From: Camillea tinctor
Lineage: Eukaryota; Ascomycota; Sordariomycetes; Xylariales; Xylariaceae
Length of the DNA stretch: 64,000 nt
Assembly: GCA_022578605.1 (NCBI GenBank)
Contig: MU394164.1
Location: 1 to 64,000, forward strand
Direction of reading: 5' to 3'
Shown: in pieces, positions 57,283 through 64,000 of the stretch
Position numbering within the stretch: the stretch's first letter is position 1
How the letters are laid out: each line of letters starts with the position of its first letter
The notes under the pieces: generated by a model
The model's input: the letters and a program-made list of their open reading frames with translations, nothing else
The model's database searches: none
Told to the model about the DNA's origin: nothing
Position numbers and translations under genes: made by a program

Positions 57283-58868
57283 ATGGCACCTCTCGAATTC
57301 ACCCCCGAGAACGTGGCAGCTCAGAAAGCCCAATACGAGAGCGCCGGCCAGGGTCACGTATTCACCTTCTACGATTCCCTCAGCGAGTCCGAGCAGAAGG
57401 AGCTCTTCCAACAGCTCCAGAAGATTGACCCTGTCAGAGTCAATGGTCTACGAGAACTTGCCCTCAACCCCCCCAAAGATGTCGGTGAGACCGTCGTCGA
57501 GCCCCTCCCCGAATCCGCCACCGCCAGTATCCTCGACTCGAAGCCTGAAGATATCCAGAGGTGGTACGATCTAGGCCTAGAACTGATCGGGAAGGGTGAG
57601 GTTGCTGTTATCCTCATGGCTGGTGGCCAGGGCACACGCTTGGGCAGCAAGGCCCCTAAGGGTTGCTTCAACATTCAGCTCCCCTCTAAGAAATCCCTGT
57701 TCCAGATTCAGGCCGAACGTATCCTGAAGGTTCAAGAATTGGCTGCCAAGAAGGCCGGTGACCCGAGCAAGTCCATCGTGCCGTGGTACGTCATGACCAG
57801 CGGTCCGACGCGCGGCCCAACCGAGAAGTTCTTTAAGAAGGAGAGCCTAGACGAGCTGGTGGCTGAGGACAACCAGGCCAGGTCTGCAGGCAAGCCCTAC
57901 TTCGGCCTTGACCCCGCCAATGTCAAGATCTTCGAGCAGGGTGTGCTTCCTTGCATAACATTCGACGGGAAGTTCATGCTTGCGAGCAAGGGGAAGGTCG
58001 CTGTTGCTCCCGATGGAAATGGCGGTATCTATAAGGCTCTGCAGGATGAGGGTGTCCTAGACGACATGCGCCGCCGCGGTATCAAGCACATTCATGCGTA
58101 CTGCGTTGACAACTGTCTAGCCAAGGTAGCAGATCCTGTCTTTATTGGCTTCTCGGCCGAGAAGAACGTCAAGATTGCCACCAAGGTCGTCCGGAAGCGC
58201 AATGCTACCGAGTCCGTTGGTCTGATCATTTCCAAGAACGGCCGCCCCGACGTGGTCGAGTACTCTGAGATCGATGCCGCTACGGCTGAGGCCCAGGATG
58301 CTAAGCAACCCGGCGTGCTCAAGTTCCGAGCTGCCAACATCGTCAACCACTACTACTCATTCGCATACCTGGACGGCATGGGTGACGGCGTTAACAAGCT
58401 ACCACCCCATGTGGCCAAGAAGAAGATCCCCTATTACGATGTGGAGAAGAACGAGGACGTTTCCAAGGTCACGACCCCTAACGGCATCAAGCTCGAGCAG
58501 TTTGTCTTCGACAACTTTAAGTGGCTCGAGCTCAGCGAGTTCGCCTGCTTCGAGGTCAAGCGCGAGGAAGAGTTCTCCCCCCTGAAGAATGCCGATGCCC
58601 CTGATGCCGAGGACTGCCCCACCACCAGCCGCCAGCACATCAAGGACCAGGGCAAGCGCTGGGCTGAGGCCGCTGGTGCTACTGTGAAGAACGGTGATGC
58701 CGAAGGCCTGGAGGTCTCGCCCCTCACAAGCTACGTAAGTTTTTTTTCTATTATTCCCTTTCCTACCAGGATACATTGCTGGATGGTCCATACTGACAAA
58801 TACTGATACAGGCTGGCGAGGGCTTGGAAGGATGGAGCGGCAAGGAGATCACGGTGCCTACTATCTAG
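57283..58868 (+). CDS. UAP1: UDP-N-acetylglucosamine pyrophosphorylase
   Basis: Two exons, 57283-58734 and 58812-58868, give 502 residues, the usual size of eukaryotic UAP1/Qri1. The open frame extends 53 codons upstream without an ATG in fitting context; [11 protein letters not shown] at 57283 is the start (context agccATGG). The nucleotide-binding motif is [17 protein letters not shown] (about 110-126). The uridine and sugar-binding segments [24 protein letters not shown] and VEYSE are present. The last exon supplies only 19 residues ([18 protein letters not shown] plus stop). It forms UDP-GlcNAc from GlcNAc-1-phosphate and UTP in the cytosol, feeding chitin, N-glycan and GPI-anchor synthesis. 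Confidence 0.97.
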
Positions 58869-59296
58869 AAAGGCATACGATAAATACTTGCACATGAAAG
58901 TGCATTTATTTCTCCCTTATATCTCCCCATTATATAGAAAGGAGAGATAAATAAGGGTAGGAAAGGAAAAGAAAGAAAAAATAAACAAAAAGGGGGGCCA
59001 TGTTGCATTTTAGAACACTAAGGCCTGGATAAATAAAACCATCCCACCAAATTTCTTATCTGTAACCCAGGAACGTGTGAATGAAATCTATGATTGGCCA
59101 ACATTTCTCCTTTTTTTCTGACCGTCATCTGATTAGTTAAAGTATAGTAGGAGACAACAAAGTATAAGGCAATGTGGAAGGAGAGAAAGGAACCAATTAT
59201 ACCTAATGACAAGTTCAGGTAGGTAGTAGTAGTAATAGCACTATCAGTGACAGATTAGGTGGGTAGTAGGCAAGTAACTAATTTAATCACTGCTTA
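58869..59296. other. Intergenic, 3' flank of UAP1
   Basis: Purine-rich DNA near 58930-59000. No gene. Confidence 0.6.
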
Positions 59297-59371
59297 ATTA
59301 GGTGAACATCTATCTCTGGATGATGGGAGGACCTGTACCTTGACAGATACCCCTTACCACCTATTTCGGCA
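59297..59371 (+). repeat. Dispersed repeat, short copy
   Basis: This 75-base copy matches 19169-19283 with five or so substitutions, and lacks the 40 bases that lie between two acctgt repeats there. One acctgt remains (59332-59337). Confidence 0.8.
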
Positions 59372-61411
59372 GTCACGTTGCTGTTTAGGTCATGTTCACT
59401 TACTAACCTAATACTAGAATGTTGTTACACTCCGTCTTTAACTACATTGTAGGACTATCAGGAAAGGGGGGGAGGAATATGATGCTATGAGCCTGTATAT
59501 ACCATGATGGAATACTCGGTACAACTTCACCGTAGAAAGATGTTTAGAGAGAACTGTTAAGATCCATGGATCTAACCGTTGAGGAGACTTATGAGAAGGC
59601 AAGGGATAATAGTAAGAAAGGCAATAAACCCTAGCCTTGCGAAGCACCATACCTACCTGCCCTCAGCTCAAAACCGCACTCCAATCTAATGATGTCCAAC
59701 TTGTACAACATACCAAGGCCAAACTGCATTGCATCAAGGTCCCAAGTCCCCTCATCAGCATGCTATCTTCAACTATCCTTAGCTCACCCAGCTAAGGAAG
59801 CCTTCAACGTAGCATATATAAGACCCATCACGAAAAGTCTATCGTATGAAGAACAAAACACCATAAGCGTGATCTGCTCAAGGCATGTGAGAACTACGAT
59901 GAGGCGTCCCGTGATCAAGCATGAGTATAGGTGAGTATGGGCAACCTCGTATCCGCACCACTCGCGGCAAGTGTGATTTCTCTCGTTGCTATTCTTGTGC
60001 TTCGTCCTTGGATTCAACTTGTGGAGTTCTTAATATGGAGGGAAGTATAACAGTATAACCCAAAACCCTTAGTTCTAAAAGGGGGTTTAGACTATAATCT
60101 AGATGTTATCTTCTCATTTCCTCTCAAGTTCGAGTCACCTAGAGAAATAGGGGGTCCCTGCGATTTTATGACATCTGAGAGGGTGTTTCTTAGCACTGCT
60201 CACTCAGCCCTCAGTCGATTATTGAGCAATTCTGAAGAAACCAAAATTATGTTGTCGTCGTGTTCTTCGAGACCATAACAGGGGTCGGTAAATATTGAGA
60301 GAAACCCTTGTCACGAGAGTGAATCATGTGGTCTTGACAAACTTGTCCCCCTTATTAGATCTAGGCTCTAGCCCCTGGGGAAAAAAGGTCAAAATGAGAC
60401 AACCCCCACAAAGACCCCCAACCATTTGGACGGAGTAGTACTTGGTGGCTTGGATAAGCAAACCGCACTAGCAAAGGGGGAAATGCACTAGAATATAGAA
60501 GCTCTGGCCATCTAGTGGCACTAGCTCTAATAATTGAATTTTGCAAATTGGAAGATCGTGAATGTTGCCGTCACCTACTTTGTAGAAAAGAAGAAAGAGA
60601 AAGAGAAAGAAGAAAACCCCAATTCTTGTACTTGAATTAGACTCCTAAGCTATCGTAATTTTCATCACTCTCATATCAATTCGTTATATCAATGATTATC
60701 TTAGGCATGTACATGACAAGTTCGTAGATAGTAGGTAGGTAATCAATACATAGGTACCTTTTATAACTATATTTACCCCAGGGTCTGGTAACTTCAAACT
60801 TTACTTATAGCTTTGGGTCTCAATTCATCGTCTACCTAACGGCCTAAACCTTAGCTAGTTAGTTACATGGCAAGTGAGAAGTCAATTGGCGTACAAACAT
60901 CAATTTAAATGCACTACCTACTATTATAGTACTAGCAGTACGTACTTTAAGTATTCTTACACTATACTACGGAGTGCTCCCCCAGCCCGACTCCGGCAAC
61001 CGTACATGGATCAGCCTGGTCAGGTCAGAATCAGTAGCTCCGCTCCATCGTGTTTTGTCCACCGACATTGTTAAATCTTAAACCCGCTTTCTCCACTTAT
61101 GAGATCACATCCCATCGTCTGGAGCCTCAAAATCTGAGAGAAGAAACTTTACATTCTACGAAAGCCTTTCCCCCCCTTTATCTTTTTTTCATTCTCAGTG
61201 GTCTTATCCTTTTTCTTTTTCTCTCTCTTGACACTTCATTATCCGCATAAGAACCTACTAGGTTAAATATAATCAACTAAACCCGCCAATCTACCTAAGA
61301 AACTTTATTACGGTCAATTGTTTACTAAATTGATCCACCGAGCTACCCCAGAAACCCAAGATCTAGATATTTGATATCTGCCCTATCTCTCATAACTCTA
61401 TCACCTTCAAC
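59372..61411. other. Intergenic, no supported gene
   Basis: Two kilobases with only short competing frames on both strands. Nothing recognised. The last 200 bases are CT-rich and form the promoter of the Mpv17 gene. Confidence 0.5.
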
Positions 61412-62531
61412 ATGCTCCGCTGGTAAGAATTGACTTTTATAACCAAAAAGAATTGAAAAAAAAAAACAATTACTTTAATCCTTCTTCTCTCCCCTTTTCC
61501 TTCCAACACCATGCCGATCAGGTCTGTGATAATGGAAGGAATTGAGACGGGGGAGAGGGAGAGGAACAAGAAGAAATTTAAATTAAAAGAGAGAAGAGAA
61601 TCAGCAATGGCTGATAATTGGTATATGAATCCGCAGGTATCAACGTAAACTTGCCTCGCGGCCTCTGCTCACGCAAGCCGTCACCACGGCCGTGCTATTC
61701 GGCGTGGGAGACATCACTGCCCAGCAAGTCGTCGAGAAGAAGGGCCTCGAAAAGCACGAGATAGCCCGCACCGGACGCATGGCCCTCTACGGTGGTGGTG
61801 AGTCCAATTCCTCTCTCTCTCTCTCTCTGTTTCTCATCCTTTACGACTACACTCATCTTCACGATTACGAGACATTTTACCGCCTCCTTGCTCTTCGCAC
61901 ATCACAGTAATCTCACATCATCCTTTCCCCCACACAACCACCATGCCCTTCACGATATCCAATCCAACCCACTTGATCTTGTTTTCTTCTTATTTTTTGG
62001 GTCGGTTTCATTTTTTTCACACGCATAAACCCCCATTTCCCGCATCCCCTGCCCTGCTGCCCATACCTACCCAAGCAAGCCAGCCAAAATACCCACCCAC
62101 CCGTCGATCCCCCAATCCAAACCCAAACCCCTAAAAAGGAAAACCCCGACTAACCCGTATCTCCCTCCCCCCCTTTTCCCGCAGCCGTCTTCGGCCCGGC
62201 CGCGACAACCTGGTACGGGATCCTGCAGCGGCACGTGGTGCTGCGGAACAAGAACGCGGAGATGCTGGCGCGGGTGGCGGCGGACCAGCTGCTCTTCGCG
62301 CCGACGTTCATCGGGGTGTTCCTGGGCAGCATGGCGGTGCTGGAGGGGTCGCCGCCGCAGGACAAGCTCGAGCGCAGCTACCTGCCGGCGCTGCAGACCA
62401 ACTACCTGATCTGGCCGTTCGTGCAGATGGCCAACTTCAAGCTCGTGCCGCTCGAGCACCGCGTCCTCGTCGTCAACCTCGTGAGCATCGGCTGGAACTG
62501 CTACCTCAGCATGGTCAACAGCCAGAAGTAG
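61412..62531 (+). CDS. SYM1: Mpv17/PMP22 family membrane protein (Sym1-like)
   Basis: Three exons, 61412-61422 (11 nt), 61637-61797 and 62185-62531, give 172 residues, the normal Sym1 length. The start MLRW is split by intron 1 and continues [20 protein letters not shown], the family N-terminus. Then come [23 protein letters not shown] and, after intron 2, [17 protein letters not shown]. The C-terminal signature is [20 protein letters not shown] followed by [12 protein letters not shown]. Four membrane segments are expected. Sym1 is an inner mitochondrial membrane protein in yeast, needed for growth on ethanol at high temperature. Intron 2 (387 nt) and intron 1 (214 nt) are long for this organism. 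Confidence 0.95.
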
Positions 62532-64000
62532 AGAAAGAAAAAGAAAAAGAAACCCTTTTTACTGGAGGATGGGACGCGGCGGGCGCAGAATGGGATATAG
62601 AGGATACGCGCATATATAGACGGTATCGTTTGCAGGTCAACTAGAATGGTGGCTTGTTGGTTCGTGGGTTTATAGATGGGTGGAAGAGGGTATGAGAAAA
62701 ATCAAAGGGGGGAAGGGGTTGGAAGAGATGAATATGGTTAATCGGTATGACCTAGGACATCAAGGAGAAAAAGGAAAGAGGCGGGGGGAGAGAAGTCATC
62801 AAACTTCTTCCTACAGAACCTCTTATCCCCTGCCTCTACATAAAGAAAAAATAAGATTAGGAAGTGGCATTATGAATATAGATATGGTTTTCGGTACGTC
62901 GTTTCGGAAGCCGCATTAACACCAAGGTCAGTATACAGCACACACACACACACACACACTCATGGGTTATAGAGAAAGACTTTTTTTGTCCCTCTTACTA
63001 GCACGCACAATGCTACCATGTTATGAGATGAATCAAAAGGGGGAAGTAATTAATCCACCTTTCTCCCCCCTTCCTTCTCCTTCTCTAGACCCCCGTCTTC
63101 ATTCCCAGATTCAGCCTTAGCAAATCCCTTCATATATGCCTATCATAACTTATGTAGGTTAGATGCACAAGCAATCCCAATCAATGACGCAAGAATAATT
63201 CAGAAGATGAAAGCGAAAAAAAAAACCCAAATATATATATATAAACGAATATAAAAAAAATTGTATGTATATATGAACTTTGTTTGGTATCAGAAACCCC
63301 AGTAAACAAGAAGAGAATAATTGAAAAAAAAAGTGAAGCCTCCAGGTAGGTAGAAGCTCCGAAAAAAAATTTATCCATCAAGGTATATTCCCAACCAAAA
63401 TTCAAACTTTTCTCCCCTATCAAATTTCCTCTCTTCATATCTCTTTCCTATGCTCGTCTCGATGTGGCCTGCTGACGTGAATCATCCAACTCGAAAAAAA
63501 TGGGTATTAACATTATCTCCCGCCCATCCTATCCTGTCCGGAAATATTCCTCGCCGTTTCTCCTCATTTGTCATGTGTCTGTGAAGTTTCTCGGCCTCCG
63601 CCCGATTCTCTCATAATCGTCTAGATCTGGATCTTGGTGTCCGTCGTTTCAAGGTAGCGTCCCTTTTTCCCCTCTTCTTTCACAGACTACAAAAAAATAG
63701 CAGGCAAATTAATTGGTAGGTCTTTTTCCTTCAAATGCTTCATTCTAAGAGGATGGTATCGAGGAGGAAGGAAACAGCGGTAGGAAGTTGCCAGCGATCG
63801 TCTTTGCTCCCCAAAAAGGTCATTGATCATCGTAATTCGTCGTTCGTCATCATGGTGCGTACGTCCTCGCGCTTAGTGCGTCATGAGAACAAAAACTCCT
63901 TGAGTACGGGAGAGCCCGAAAATTCGGGGTTCAGTAGTATACAGCTATAGGTGTAAATGCATTCATGTTAGCAAAGGAAGCACCGGTTATTATACCATGA
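62532..64000. other. Intergenic with CA microsatellite
   Basis: No gene seen up to the end of the window. It contains a (CA)n microsatellite at about 62938-62959, several homopolymer A tracts and pyrimidine-rich DNA near 63060-63090 and 63660-63690. The 71-codon frame at 63735-63950 has no features. Confidence 0.55.

Overview
The window looks like a chromosomal segment of a filamentous ascomycete (Pezizomycotina). The evidence is short phase-conserved GT..AG introns with CTAAC-type branch sites, two split or intron-lacking eukaryotic tRNA genes, an AT-rich block with the transition pattern of repeat-induced point mutation (RIP), secreted plant cell-wall esterases, a GH5 exo-beta-1,3-glucanase, an NRPS-like A-T-R enzyme and a PigL_N/ankyrin protein. 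I cannot name the species. Sordariomycetes is a reasonable guess from gene content only.

Layout. 1-2650 is an almost gene-free AT-rich block, read as RIP-destroyed repeat DNA. 3167-3331 carries tRNA-Asp (with a short intron) and tRNA-Glu on the minus strand. 4366-7704 is gene-poor but holds three small cysteine-rich proteins that all begin Met-Cys and may be a diverged family. 8299-10722 is a five-exon secreted repeat protein in which nearly every exon is one protein module. 12412-16852 holds an extracellular intradiol-type dioxygenase, whose intron contains an assembly gap flanked by poly-G and poly-C, and a proteinase K-like S8 protease. 19300-20713 is a GH5 exo-glucanase. 21014-21521 is a TA-flanked miniature inverted-repeat element.

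22866-34132 holds a disordered tandem-repeat protein, a ZIP metal transporter, a CE15 glucuronoyl esterase, an orphan 227-residue protein and a 14-TM MFS efflux pump. 34997-36003 is a CE1 acetylxylan/feruloyl-type esterase. 36737-39364 is a six-exon ankyrin protein with a STAND-type N-terminal domain. 40677-41931 is a protein with a C-terminal B-box-like zinc finger. 44235-45135 is a secreted Gly/Ser-rich glycoprotein. 45976-47082 is a TDG/MUG-type DNA glycosylase. 47930-49742 is a decaying MFS transporter with stop codons of RIP type. 52114-56082 is the NRPS-like A-T-R enzyme. 57283-58868 (UDP-GlcNAc pyrophosphorylase) and 61412-62531 (Mpv17/Sym1) are housekeeping genes.

How they work together. 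CE15, CE1, the secreted dioxygenase, the subtilase and GH5 fit a plant-associated or wood-degrading life: the esterases cut lignin-xylan and acetyl/feruloyl ester links, and the dioxygenase would attack released catechols. The NRPS-like enzyme next to a dead transporter looks like a minimal secondary-metabolite locus that has lost its pump. All exon structures were derived by hand from splice signals, frame continuity and family conservation; no transcript data or database search was available.
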